From Parashewanella spongiae (GTDB taxonomy: Bacteria > Pseudomonadota > Gammaproteobacteria > Enterobacterales > Shewanellaceae), in the NCBI RefSeq assembly GCF_004358345.1, contig NZ_CP037952.1:744001-808000 (forward strand): DNA of 64,000 nt. The letters run 5' to 3'. Below, in pieces: positions 18,779 through 27,662 of the stretch. Below the pieces are notes generated by a model. That model did not search any database. It saw nothing but the letters and a program-made list of their open reading frames with translations, and was not told where the DNA came from. Both the position numbers and the translations under genes were made by a program. The stretch's first letter is position 1; each line of letters begins with the position of its first letter.

Positions 18779-19286
18779 ACCAATTACAGTAATTAACTTC
18801 CCACTCAGCAGAGCTAAAGGATTTCAGTACAAGGCGCAAGTTTGAAGTACTATATACCCTAAGATCGCCATACAAAACTGGCGTTCAACGCACTTAGTGC
18901 TTTTGTCGGGATAATTCAAAAACTTGTAACCTAGTAATGGAATCCTTTAGCCTTGCCCTTCGGGAGCTTGTATGTGTCCAAATTACTACGCAAAACTGTC
19001 TCAACGTAGCAATGTAATAACGACAGTTTTGTATGTCGGTAATAACTATGTCTTCATCAATTTCACTTGTACTTTGAACACATACATAAGTACCTGTCGA
19101 TAAGTTCTTTGATATTTATTGTGTTCAGGTTTAGTGCTATACAAGACGCAATGCAGGGCGCATAGCCGTAGCTATGTAACCGAAGTTGCAACACCGTAGA
19201 GTGCTGAAACTGGGCACTAGAAAATCTTAAGAAACTTATGGTCAGGTACTTAGCTCTGAGTTGGGAATTTAATAACTGTAATTGGT
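18779..19286. mobile_element. MITE family C, full copy, at the end of the TraB/GumN gene
   Basis: About 510 bp bounded by imperfect inverted repeats of about 38 bp: ACCAATTACAGTAATTAACT at the left (18779-18816) and the complement of ACCAATTACAGTTATTAAAT at the right (19250-19286). It holds two small palindromes (CGCCA/TGGCG form at 18866-18883; CGACA/TGTCG form at 19021-19038) and a CTACG/CGTAG hairpin near 18986-19009. Partial copies lie at 11905-11988 and 60389-60491; an internal 77-bp piece recurs at 43489-43567. No transposase is inside. The right end directly abuts the stop codon of the next gene. Confidence 0.75.
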
Positions 19287-19287
19287 T

Positions 19288-20163
19288 TTACTGTTCACAA
19301 AGATTTGGCCAGCAGTACATCACTTCGGCACCTTGTTGTTTCAGGAACTGATTAATGCTGTTTTGGCCAACAAGATGAACAGCGCCTACGACGACAAAAA
19401 AGCTGTTTTGTTGATTTTTTTCTGATAACAGCTCAATGAGCTTGTCGCTCATACTTCGATTTCGTTGCCACAACATCTTATCAATCAACTCATCATTACC
19501 GTTTTGGGTTAACTCTGATTCAGTCAGTAGTGCCAACCCGTTTAGATCGCCATTTCTCCATAAATTAAACATATTGCTGAGTTTTGAATCCTCACCCTTG
19601 ATGGCTTCGATGACCATAGCCCACTGGGTATCACTCGATAAAGAATTCAGTAATGAAAACTGGTACTCCATGCTTTCCAATTGTTCAATTTGTTTGTGTT
19701 GAGCATTTTTTAAGAAATAGGCATCAATGCCAAATTGAGGTGAAAACCCTTTTCCACTTAAACGGAAAAGCGTGATTTGAGCCGCTTGTAGCCAAGGCGG
19801 TAAATTTTCAATTACTTTACAAAATTGAATTTTATCCTCGCAATACTGTTTCAATAACTTGTCGATTTTTTTATCTTTGGCTGGCATATCAGTGTATTGG
19901 GTTAATAGCTTTGTGTCATTTTTAGAAGGTATGGCCTCAACAATGAGCGTGTTGCTTTTATTGAAATGCTGCTGAATTGTTGGAGTTAGCGGATAGAAAT
20001 CTGCCTTTCCAACATGAACCGAACCCAACAAATACATAGTGTTGCCGTTTAAATGCACCTTAAAAAAAGGTGGCGTATCTTTAACATCGGCAAAAACCTG
20101 AACCGGAAATAAGCTTAAGGCAGCTAAAAATAAAGGAAGGATGTTTTTGCGGCTGAGGTTCAT
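19288..20163 (-). CDS. TraB/GumN family protein, exported
   Basis: 291 residues with an N-terminal signal peptide (ILPLFLAALSLFPVQVFA). The two conserved TraB/PrgY/GumN motifs are seen: MYLLGSVHVGKADFYPL near the N-terminus (GxxH) and FFVVVGAVHLVGQNSI near the C-terminus (GxxH). The middle has LIVEAIPSKND and the family-typical PPWLQAAQITLF. Members are thought to be metal-dependent hydrolases related to Tiki-type proteases, but the bacterial substrate is not established. Probably periplasmic. The stop codon TAA (19288-19290) is the junction with a MITE. It diverges from the small gene at 20206 with 42 bp between. Confidence 0.9.
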   Translation of the reverse strand: MNLSRKNILPLFLAALSLFPVQVFADVKDTPPFFKVHLNGNTMYLLGSVHVGKADFYPLTPTIQQHFNKSNTLIVEAIPSKNDTKLLTQYTDMPAKDKKIDKLLKQYCEDKIQFCKVIENLPPWLQAAQITLFRLSGKGFSPQFGIDAYFLKNAQHKQIEQLESMEYQFSLLNSLSSDTQWAMVIEAIKGEDSKLSNMFNLWRNGDLNGLALLTESELTQNGNDELIDKMLWQRNRSMSDKLIELLSEKNQQNSFFVVVGAVHLVGQNSINQFLKQQGAEVMYCWPNLCEQ

Positions 20164-20205
20164 TTTTTTTATAATCCTACAAGTTTATTATTTGAGAAGT
20201 CTTTT

Positions 20206-20517
20206 ATGCCATACAGTAAGGTTTTTGAGCAAGTACAACAAAATATTCAATTAGCATATCGACAAGCCATTGATGCCGATGCTCGATTAGATAGTTTACA
20301 ACAAGCAGGTTTAGGAAAATTTAAAGCGATATTCAGTAAAGACCAAGGCTTTTCAACAGAAAGTAATCGTTTTAAACCATACGTCGCAGAGTTAGTTGAA
20401 CTGTATGATGATATAAAAAAAGATGCTGAGCCTGATACGGAGCTACTCAAAGATCTTGTCGCGCAGTTAGGGCTCGTATTGCAGATGATGCAAGAGTTTA
20501 AACAAAAGTCGAAATAA
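20206..20517 (+). CDS. Small conserved-looking hypothetical protein, 103 aa
   Basis: Unrecognised. Helical and charged, no signal peptide or membrane segment: MPYSKVFEQVQQNIQLAYRQ at the start, then QQAGLGKFKAIFSKDQGF and a C-terminal coil-like part ending LQMMQEFKQKSK. A ribosome site (GAGAAG) precedes the ATG. It diverges from the TraB/GumN gene and faces the DUF3016 gene, with a shared hairpin terminator in between. Good codon use and position between housekeeping genes suggest a real cytoplasmic protein; function unknown. Confidence 0.75.
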   Translation: MPYSKVFEQVQQNIQLAYRQAIDADARLDSLQQAGLGKFKAIFSKDQGFSTESNRFKPYVAELVELYDDIKKDAEPDTELLKDLVAQLGLVLQMMQEFKQKSK

Positions 20518-20542
20518 AACCTGTTTGGTGCAAATTGTTACC

Positions 20543-20587
20543 AAGGTTAAGACGCGGCCTGACGGTGTCTTAACCTTGTTGTTTTTT
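20543..20587. terminator. Bidirectional terminator between convergent genes
   Basis: Stem AAGGTTAAGAC (20543-20553) and GTCTTAACCTT (20567-20577), then GTTGTTTTTTT on the plus strand. It sits between the 103-aa gene and the convergent DUF3016 gene. Confidence 0.85.
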
Positions 20588-21120
20588 TAATCTTGTGAAA
20601 GTTGTTCCTTGAGCGTGCGGTTTACCCAGTTTTTAAGTAATTTGGTTTCGTAATTGAATGGCTTGTTCATCGCATTGTGAATGGTATCCATAAACGCCAA
20701 ATCAGAGAGTTTTTCATCACCCTTGAAAACCTCATTCTTACCCTCAAGCACTTTATAACTGAAAGTAATTCGAGGAGGATAAATGTTTTTTATCACTCTA
20801 ATATCATTGCTTGCAGCGCTAAATGTAGGTCTAACGTCTCCCGCTAAATCAAGGTTAGTTACCTCAAGGGAGATGGTTTGGTTTTCTTTGAGTACATTTG
20901 ACGTCAGTTTATTGATATTTTTTGTCAGTGTTTCAAATAAACGATTTTGAAAGCGTGACTGCCTTTCTCCTGAAGACTTGATATCACGAAAGTGAGTAGG
21001 ATCTTTCCAAGTAATGGTGACCGCGCCATCTTGAGTGATCGGATTTTTATCCGCAGTGTCGTGAGCCATAATAGAACCACTGAATGTGATCGCGATTAGA
21101 GTTAACAGTGCTTTTTTCAT
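20587..21120 (-). CDS. DUF3016 family exported protein
   Basis: 177 residues with a signal peptide (MKKALLTLIAITFSGSIMAH). The body matches the DUF3016 pattern: AVTITWKDPTHFRDIKSSGE, SLEVTNLDLAGDVRP, DIRVIKNIYPPRITFSYKVL, and a C-terminal FNYETKLLKNWVNRTL. The family is found in Shewanella, Vibrio and relatives; its function is unknown. Probably periplasmic. Single gene; a ribosome site (GAGGAG) lies before the ATG. Confidence 0.88.
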   Translation of the reverse strand: MKKALLTLIAITFSGSIMAHDTADKNPITQDGAVTITWKDPTHFRDIKSSGERQSRFQNRLFETLTKNINKLTSNVLKENQTISLEVTNLDLAGDVRPTFSAASNDIRVIKNIYPPRITFSYKVLEGKNEVFKGDEKLSDLAFMDTIHNAMNKPFNYETKLLKNWVNRTLKEQLSQD

Positions 21121-21321
21121 TTCATTGACTCCTCAAATTGTATAATAATGTATAATAATGTGTAATTAGAGCGTAAATATTATACTAAAGCGTGATTATT
21201 CATCACATTAACTATATCGAGTTAGAAAGAAAATACTTATTAAAGTTCCGCAATTGAATACTTTTGTGAACGAAATAGGCATAATTAATTTTCATTTTCA
21301 GTTTTTACAGATGGCAAAAAC

Positions 21322-21717
21322 ATGTCAAAGATCCCTGCTTTACTTCGCGTGTTAATGATGATGTACATTATGGTTGTTTTAATTGCTGTTTGGCGATTTT
21401 TTGAAGTACAAGAGGTTGATTTATTCACGTTAGGCGCCGCGCCTGTTATCTTTGGTATTTGGCATCAAAAGCCTTGGACGCTAATTGTCATGCGGGTTTA
21501 CCTTGCTATTCAAACCCTCGCATTTTCGGCATTAGGCGTGACGGCTATTATTGCCTATCAATTAACACCTGAAGATGTTGTGGTGACGTTTAAAGGCGTG
21601 ACGATTCCAATGTTACCGTTAGTGTTGAGCATTATTTTACTATTAGGATTTCAGATTTTTGTGGCGTTTACAAAACAAACTAAGCACTACTTGAAGACAA
21701 ATACTGTTACTTCTTAA
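21322..21717 (+). CDS. Small inner-membrane protein, 131 aa
   Basis: Unrecognised. Three to four hydrophobic segments: residues about 7-25 (LRVLMMMYIMVVLIAVW), 35-47, 54-80 (LAIQTLAFSALGVTAIIA) and 96-117 (MLPLVLSIILLLGFQIFVAF), with a basic C-terminal tail. Short soluble loops carry no obvious catalytic residues. It stands between the DUF3016 gene and the HU gene, in the same direction as HU. Function unknown. Confidence 0.7.
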   Translation: MSKIPALLRVLMMMYIMVVLIAVWRFFEVQEVDLFTLGAAPVIFGIWHQKPWTLIVMRVYLAIQTLAFSALGVTAIIAYQLTPEDVVVTFKGVTIPMLPLVLSIILLLGFQIFVAFTKQTKHYLKTNTVTS

Positions 21718-21874
21718 ATTTGTGGCTATACTTGCTGGTGTACGCAAAGTACAGGGTAACTGTGCTGAAGTTAATATTGGTCGTAATTCTATTGTGCGTT
21801 TCATGAATTCAATATAAAGTCTTACCTGAAAGCGTTTATTTCTTAATTATCTATGGAAAGCAGAGACAAACAAT

Positions 21875-22147
21875 ATGAATAAAAGCGAACTAGTAGCAAT
21901 CATGGCTGAAAAAGCTGACTTAACAAAAACTGAAGCCGCTCGTGCACTAAGTGCATTTGAAGGTGCAGTGACTGGTGCTCTTAAATCTGGTGATAAGGTT
22001 GCCATTTTAGGGTTCGGTTCTTTCGAAACTTCTCAACGTTCAGCTCGCACCGGACGTAACCCACAAACGGGTAAAGAAATTCAAATTCCTGCAGCAACAG
22101 TGCCTAAGTTCAAAGCAGGTAAAGCACTCAAAGACAGTGTTAACTAA
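21875..22147 (+). CDS. hup: DNA-binding protein HU
   Basis: 90-residue histone-like protein that bends DNA as a dimer. The start [20 protein letters not shown] and the signature [15 protein letters not shown] (beta-arm with the intercalating Pro) are diagnostic. The C-terminal [12 protein letters not shown] is typical. Whether it is the alpha or beta type cannot be decided from sequence; it is equally distant from both E. coli chains. A ribosome site (GAAAGCAGAGA) precedes the ATG. Single gene with its own terminator. Confidence 0.97.
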   Translation: MNKSELVAIMAEKADLTKTEAARALSAFEGAVTGALKSGDKVAILGFGSFETSQRSARTGRNPQTGKEIQIPAATVPKFKAGKALKDSVN

Positions 22148-22206
22148 GACAATTGATAATGTCTTAAGGTGTAATGCAATAGTTTGATTGCACGCCAAAG
22201 TGTTAC

Positions 22207-22235
22207 AAAGCTTCCAATTGGAAGCTTTGTTTGTT
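22207..22235 (+). terminator. Terminator after hup
   Basis: Perfect palindrome AAAGCTTCCAATTGGAAGCT (continued by TT) followed by a T-rich tract (GTTTGTTTT), 60 bp after the hup stop. Confidence 0.8.
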
Positions 22236-22361
22236 TTAAGGGGAAATGGATTTTTTGTTTTGGATGGATCAGGAATAAAGTTGCCTTTTTCGATGTGCTC
22301 GCCAATAATCGCAATATTCAATGAATAAAAAAATAACAATAATCAGCAGGAAAGCAGACAC

Positions 22362-24284
22362 ATGAAACTCACTCGAGTGCTTACAAAGAAGCTGGCCAGT
22401 TTTTGGTTTTTTTCATTAGCATCAGTAGCGATTGTGTTTGTATTAGCGGCCTTCATCAGTTTTTTTCATTTAGCTAATCGTATCCAAGAACAACAAGTTG
22501 CTGAACTAAAAACTATGTTGATTGATCATCATAAGCAATATGAAAGCTGGGATCTTGAAACTTGGCTACCACCTGTGCTCATGAGTTATAAAACGATCAG
22601 TTTTGAACTTAAGGAAAACCATCAGCAGCATTTTGTCTACCAAGGTAATCTTACCACCTCATTTACAAGAGAATATGATCTTTTAATCGATGAAGATGCC
22701 CAGCTTACTATGTATTTAAAACTTGAAGCGCCATATAAATTGCATCGGATAGACGGCTTTGAAGTGGCGTTTATGTTGCTTGCGTTGAGTTTGATTGGGT
22801 TATTTGTTCGATTTGGTTTCAAGTGGTTATCAAAACAACTTTTTGGAGTAGAGGAATTAATTGAACGAGGACAACTTATTCTCGAAGGTAATCATAATCA
22901 AGCAATCGAACAAGTTGGTAATGGTCAGCCTAAAATCTTGAATGAGGCGATCACTCAATTGCTTGAAGAGTTACAAGATGCACACAAAGAGCGTTCTCGG
23001 TTTGATAAATTTATTCGTTCAAATACTTTTTTAGACGCAGAGACAGGCATAGGTAATCGACTTTTTCTAAAAAATCGATTGGCGGCTTTATCTAATGATT
23101 ACGGAATGTTATCTCATGGCGTAGTGTACTTTTTAGAAATGGAAGAACTCGATATTGTTCAGCAAGAGATTGGCGATGTTGCTGTTATGGAGTTCTTACT
23201 GACCTGCGTTAATGGAATCGACACAGTATTGCAAAGCCAAGCCAATAGCTTTTTAGCAAGACGATCTTTCAATCAACTGGCGATAGTTGTCCCGCAAATT
23301 TCATTAATGGAGTCAGATTCGCTTGCTGGAAAAATTTTAAATATTTGTTTACGTCTGCCGCTTCCAGAGGGCGTGAAAGCGGATAATTTCTTTCATATTG
23401 GCGGAGCCTATTTTAGCGTAGCCGATGACAGTAACCAATTGTTAGAAGAAGCTGAAATGGCTTTGCGCGCCGCACAGTATCAAGGAAACAGTACTTGGTT
23501 CATGTATGACAAAGGCATTGTTGATCAAGAATTCGCCAAAGGCTCTGTGCGTTGGCGAAGCTTGTTAGAAGTGGCAATAGAGAAACACAAATTCGAAGTT
23601 TTTGTACAGCCTGTCGTTGACTATGAAGAATCTCCTTTACATCTAGAAGTGTTTGGGCGAATTCGTGAATCTAAAGAAAGTTATATTCGTGCACCACAGT
23701 ATGTGCCAATGGCAGTGAAATGCGGGTTGATGCCGCAAATTGATCGCCTTGTGATTAACATGCTGCTGACGCAGTTTTTAAAACAAGCAAAATATCGAGA
23801 TAATCACTATTGTATCAATTTAAGTCTTGATTCCATTTTAAGTGACAGTTTTGTTCACTGGCTTAAAAATCAATTGCTTGAGCACCGTAACTTGGTAAAA
23901 CTACTCACTTTTGAAATTACCGAATCGATTGCTATCCGTCATCAAGCCCAGATTAAACCCGTATTTAATTTGCTGGCTAAGATGGGCGCATCTTTAAGTG
24001 TCGATAGTGTAGGGCAGCAGGTTGTTGGGAGTCAGTATCTCAAAGAGTTGGGTGTTCATTACATCAAACTTCACCCATCCATTGTTCGTCAGATTCATTT
24101 ACGGCCAGAGAACCAATTATTCGTGCGCAGTTTAATAGGTTCGCTTTATAGAACTGATGTGCAGTTATGCGCGCAAGGTGTCGAGACTTTCGAAGAGTGG
24201 CAAACATTGAAAATTTTAGGCGTAAGTGGCGGGCAAGGCACGCTTTTTAGCGACATAGTTTCCTTGTATACCCGTGTTGCCTGA
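22362..24284 (+). CDS. csrD: CsrD/MshH-type degenerate GGDEF-EAL regulator
   Basis: 640-residue membrane protein. In E. coli CsrD binds and targets the sRNAs CsrB/C for RNase E decay; in Vibrio and Shewanella the gene is called mshH and precedes the MSHA locus, as here. Membrane segments at about 13-36 and 134-152, then a HAMP-like linker. The GGDEF domain starts at FLDAETGIGNRLFLKNRL, but its active site reads RRSFNQLAIV in place of GGDEF. The EAL domain starts VFVQPVVDYEE and has LEVFGRIRE in place of ExLxR. Both are thus catalytically dead, which is typical for CsrD. It is separated from mshI by 4.7 kb of intron and IS DNA. Confidence 0.93.
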   Translation: MKLTRVLTKKLASFWFFSLASVAIVFVLAAFISFFHLANRIQEQQVAELKTMLIDHHKQYESWDLETWLPPVLMSYKTISFELKENHQQHFVYQGNLTTSFTREYDLLIDEDAQLTMYLKLEAPYKLHRIDGFEVAFMLLALSLIGLFVRFGFKWLSKQLFGVEELIERGQLILEGNHNQAIEQVGNGQPKILNEAITQLLEELQDAHKERSRFDKFIRSNTFLDAETGIGNRLFLKNRLAALSNDYGMLSHGVVYFLEMEELDIVQQEIGDVAVMEFLLTCVNGIDTVLQSQANSFLARRSFNQLAIVVPQISLMESDSLAGKILNICLRLPLPEGVKADNFFHIGGAYFSVADDSNQLLEEAEMALRAAQYQGNSTWFMYDKGIVDQEFAKGSVRWRSLLEVAIEKHKFEVFVQPVVDYEESPLHLEVFGRIRESKESYIRAPQYVPMAVKCGLMPQIDRLVINMLLTQFLKQAKYRDNHYCINLSLDSILSDSFVHWLKNQLLEHRNLVKLLTFEITESIAIRHQAQIKPVFNLLAKMGASLSVDSVGQQVVGSQYLKELGVHYIKLHPSIVRQIHLRPENQLFVRSLIGSLYRTDVQLCAQGVETFEEWQTLKILGVSGGQGTLFSDIVSLYTRVA

Positions 24285-24315
24285 AATCACGCATCTTCAG
24301 ATTGTATTTGTGGTA

Positions 24316-24434
24316 ATTTCGTCATTCCCACGAAAGTGGGCAATGAAATAACGACAGTTTTGTATGTCGGTCATCTAGCGCCTTATATTGGAACACACAA
24401 ATTTACTGGATTCCCGTTTTTACGGGAATGACGG
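24316..24434. repeat. REP-like inverted repeat after csrD
   Basis: CGTCATTCCCACGAAAGTGG at the left and TTCCCGTTTTTACGGGAATG at the right give two hairpins that may act as a terminator. Between them lies an extra segment CAATGAAATAACGACAG and the CGACA/TGTCG palindrome (24352-24369), which interrupts the repeat just as in family A copies. Confidence 0.6.
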
Positions 24435-24465
24435 ATAATAAAGCCTACGGCTTTTGCTTGAACCT

Positions 24466-24695
24466 AAAAACATCAGTTGAACGCTGAGTATACGAGTAAC
24501 TGTTTGAGCAATACGATGATTTTATTATCATGTTTTTCACCCAATGAGTGAAATGCTCTACGCTCACAAGCATGCTAAAATGGCTGCTATCTGCGTTGTA
24601 ACTTTTGCAAGTAGAATAACTACTTGCTGCAAGCTACGTCTTAATATCAGCCATTTCTTCTACGCTTGAGAACGCAGTCAACTGATGTTTCTAGG
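24466..24695. repeat. Inner part of family B (B'), 5' exon of the group II intron
   Basis: About 230 bp bounded by CCTAAAAACATCAGTTGA and TCAACTGATGTTTCTAGG, the same inner inverted repeats found inside the full MITE at 2293. The sequence in between matches the MITE interior in reverse orientation. The group II intron begins right at its outer edge. Confidence 0.75.
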
Positions 24696-26706
24696 GAGCG
24701 CCACGAAGCGCTTTATTCTGTTGCGGGATTTGTCTTAACGTATACGCAGCCAAGCGATTACATGGCCATAAACCAGAGACAGCAACGTTATTATTTATAA
24801 TAAGTCCATCAGGTTGAAACGTACCTGACGGGATAATTACCAGTTCATCCCGAAATCTGACGGGCATGCATAATGGGTAACCGCTATGACATGAAGCCCT
24901 GTGACAAAGGCCTTGAATAAAGGTTGAGATGCAATGTAGGCCGCAGCATCAAGCGAATTCAGTTAAGCGTCGTAAATCAAAAAATGAAGATGGGGAGTCT
25001 TTCCTAGTTGACGAACCCTGACACAAACAGAGAAGCAACTGGTAAATGCATCTGTTTGATCTTCCGGCGTAATATGAAGTGGCATGTATTGAAGGAAATA
25101 AAGTGAACGTGGGAGAGCCTGAGTGTTGGAAGGTAGTGACTTGCACTATCCGAATATAAGGTAAACCGAAATTTCAGATAGGGCGCTCAGGCAGTCGGAT
25201 GAGCCCATAGTACCGTTAACCGTGAAGACAACATAACTTTACATCAGGGAAGGGGCTCAGTGTTACACCCGTTTTTTAACGTAACTTTTGAGGTGGAATT
25301 GCCATATGGCTAACACTCCAGTAAATATCAGAATATTACAGCGAAAACTTTACTTACGCTCAAAGCTTAACTCGGAGCTTCGATTTTACAGCTTGTACGA
25401 TAAACTCAGTCGCCTAGATATACTCGAAGAAGCCTATCGACGATGCAAAGCCAATAAAGGCGGAGCAGGAATTGATGGCATCACATTCAGTTATCTAGAG
25501 CAGCAAAAGAAAGTCGTTGCGCTGTTAAAAGAAATTCAAACTCAATTACAACAGAAAAACTATCGACCTAGCCCAGTCAAACGAGTAGAAATACTCAAAG
25601 ACAACGGCAAAACGCGGAAACTTGGGATCCCGATAATCAGTGACAGAATTGTGCAAATGGCGATGACAATAGTGATGCAACCCGTCTACGAACCTCATTT
25701 ACATGAACACAGTTATGGTTATCGTCCATGTCGAAGCGCCCAGCAAGCGGTAAAAGTCATTGAAATGAGCCTAAAACAAGGCTATCAGCACGTACTCGAT
25801 GCTGACTTGAGCGCCTATTTCGATACCATCCCGCACGCTAAGTTGATGGCAAAAGTAGAAAGGCGAATAAGCGACAGCAGCTTTCTGAGTTTACTGAAAA
25901 GCTTTATCAAAGCGCCCATCAGCGTAGAGACGGTCAACGGGAAATGGCGAATAGAAGCAAGCCGATGTGGCACTCCGCAAGGTGGAGTTATCTCTCCACT
26001 ACTGGCTAACATCTATCTCAACGATTTCTGTTTGAAAATACACGAAAAAACACCGTGTAAAATCGTTACCTATGCAGATGATTTTGTTGTACTTCATAAG
26101 CAAACCTACACACAAGAGCAACTGGACTGGATAACACAGCAATTAAGTGATGAAGGTCTGAAGCTAAATCAAAGTAAAACCCACTGTGTGGATATGGGAA
26201 AGCTGATGAATGAGTTTGATTTCCTCGGTTTTAACTTTCAACGGATCACAGGCCTCATCAAAGGCACCAGTTACATTAAGATACAGGCGTCTAAGAAGAG
26301 CCAAACAAAGCTGAAAAATAAAATCAGAGACATAGTGAAACACCGAACCTCAAATACACTTGGCGTACTGATAAATAAAGTTAATCAAGTTCTGAGGGGA
26401 TGGAAACACTATTTTGGTGGGATAGGTTATCCCAGAGGTGTATTTTTCAGAATAAATGGATTTGTAGTAAACCGGTTCTATCGCTGGCATCGTCGCTTAA
26501 GTCAACGTCGAAGCAAGTATCTATCACGAGGTGCTTACGAAAAATTACGCCAAGCTGGTCTTGAGTATTTACCCACGACAAGATGATAAGCAAAGTGAAG
26601 GGGCTGAGAGAAGTGTAACAACAGAGCCGTGTGAGGGAAAACCTCATGCACGAAATCGAAGAGGGGCTGCTGGATAAGCGATAGCGAAGCCAGTAGCCTA
26701 CTCTAC
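24696..26706 (+). mobile_element. Group II intron, copy 1
   Basis: About 2011 bp from GAGCGCC to CTCTAC. Boundaries come from comparison with the second copy at 60590-62600, which has the same length and diverges at the same 3' base. A folded 5' RNA region of about 600 nt (with GAGCGCCACGAAGCGC at the start) precedes the maturase gene. Domain V is visible after it: GAGCCGTGTGAGG, GAAA loop, ACCTCATGCACG. In this copy the closing part reads CACGAAATC, not CACGGAATC as in copy 2, which breaks a base pair of domain V. Domain VI follows (GGCTGCTGG / CCAGTAGCC). The exact 5' base is by inspection. Confidence 0.85.
25306..26586 (+). CDS. ltrA: Group II intron reverse transcriptase/maturase (copy 1)
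   Basis: 426 residues from the ATG at 25306 (MANTPVNIRILQRKLYLRSK), with a ribosome site GAGGTGG; the frame also extends six codons upstream. RT domain: KGGAGIDGITFSYLE, YRPSPVKRVEILKDNGKTRK, HSYGYRPCRSAQQAV, DADLSAYFDTIPH, GTPQGGVISPLLANIYLNDF, and the active-site box VTYADDFVVL. The C-terminal maturase domain X holds LRGWKHYFGGIGYPRG and FYRWHRRLSQRRSKYL. There is no HNH endonuclease domain, so mobility would use nicked or single-stranded targets. It differs from copy 2 in a handful of residues. The protein helps the intron RNA to splice and to copy itself into DNA. Confidence 0.95.
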   Translation: MANTPVNIRILQRKLYLRSKLNSELRFYSLYDKLSRLDILEEAYRRCKANKGGAGIDGITFSYLEQQKKVVALLKEIQTQLQQKNYRPSPVKRVEILKDNGKTRKLGIPIISDRIVQMAMTIVMQPVYEPHLHEHSYGYRPCRSAQQAVKVIEMSLKQGYQHVLDADLSAYFDTIPHAKLMAKVERRISDSSFLSLLKSFIKAPISVETVNGKWRIEASRCGTPQGGVISPLLANIYLNDFCLKIHEKTPCKIVTYADDFVVLHKQTYTQEQLDWITQQLSDEGLKLNQSKTHCVDMGKLMNEFDFLGFNFQRITGLIKGTSYIKIQASKKSQTKLKNKIRDIVKHRTSNTLGVLINKVNQVLRGWKHYFGGIGYPRGVFFRINGFVVNRFYRWHRRLSQRRSKYLSRGAYEKLRQAGLEYLPTTR

Positions 26707-26794
26707 TTGAAAAACATTCATGCTTTTACCCTGACAATAATTGGCCGTTAATTTATGAAATAATAATTTACAGCTGTTTTTAGGGCTCACTCTA

Positions 26795-27375
26795 GAGGCT
26801 GTTTATCTTTCAGGATTAAATTTTTTGCTATTTGAGCGTTTATCTGTTCAACCTAAATAAATCGGTTGGGAGCGTTCATATACGCAGAAAAAATTATTGA
26901 TAGCAAGGCATGAATAGCAGCAAGTAGTGGTTACCGACATACAAAACTGTCGTTACTTCGTTTCTACTTGCAAAATTTATAACGCAGCTAGCGGTGATTT
27001 TGGCAAGTATATGAATGTTCAGCACTCACCTGATGGGTGAATTCGGGTTGTTTAATCTTGTATTTAACTTCAATAGATTAAAGTTAAATTGTGCGTTCAA
27101 CTGATATATTTAGGTTCAAGGCGTAAGCAGTGAAGCTTAGCCATCTAAGTAAACGGGTTACAACACAGAACAGTGAACGCTCAAAAGCATCGAAAAAAGA
27201 GAGAGCGTAAATTGGTCGCTCTTTCTAAATCAAAGGTGCTGCGTTATCACTTGCTTATTTGGAAACGAAGTAACGACAGTTTTGTATGCCGATAATACCA
27301 AACCGTACAAGCTCTGTCTTGTATAAAATGACCAATTTATCGCTGCAAAAATAATCACGAAAGATAAACAGCCCC
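26795..27375. mobile_element. MITE family B, second full copy
   Basis: 581 bp with ends GAGGCTGTTTATCTTTC and GAAAGATAAACAGCCCC, matching the element at 2293-2825 along its length but more diverged. It has two small palindromes (26935-26952 on the opposite strand sense, and 27274-27291), one more than the first copy; the extra one explains part of the added length. TCTA lies on the left and TTCTA follows at the right, so the target duplication is less clear than for copy 1. It lies between the intron and the IS110 element. Confidence 0.8.
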
Positions 27376-27662
27376 TTCTATGAGGACATCTTTGTCAAGC
27401 CCTTCAGTTTTTAATTTATTTCATTCAGTTTCTCTGGTTAAAAGTGTTGCTCAGGTTTTGTTGTGTCAGCTTAATGGCTAACCACCTTCTATCCGTTCTG
27501 ACTTTAGTCAGTCACCTTAAATTGCATGCGCATTATCACGCCTAACCTGAATAATGATACTAACTCTTCTAGAAAAACGATTTAGCCTTGCTTATCAAGG
27601 GGCTGTACAGTTAGCATCGAACAACGCTTTACTACATTTTACTCTTTACTTGGTTATTTTGA

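Noticed and set aside
24949-25146. 65-codon frame in intron copy 1, and the near-identical one at 60843-61040
   Set aside because: Both lie in the structured 5' RNA of the group II intron, antisense; kept only because the RNA is conserved.
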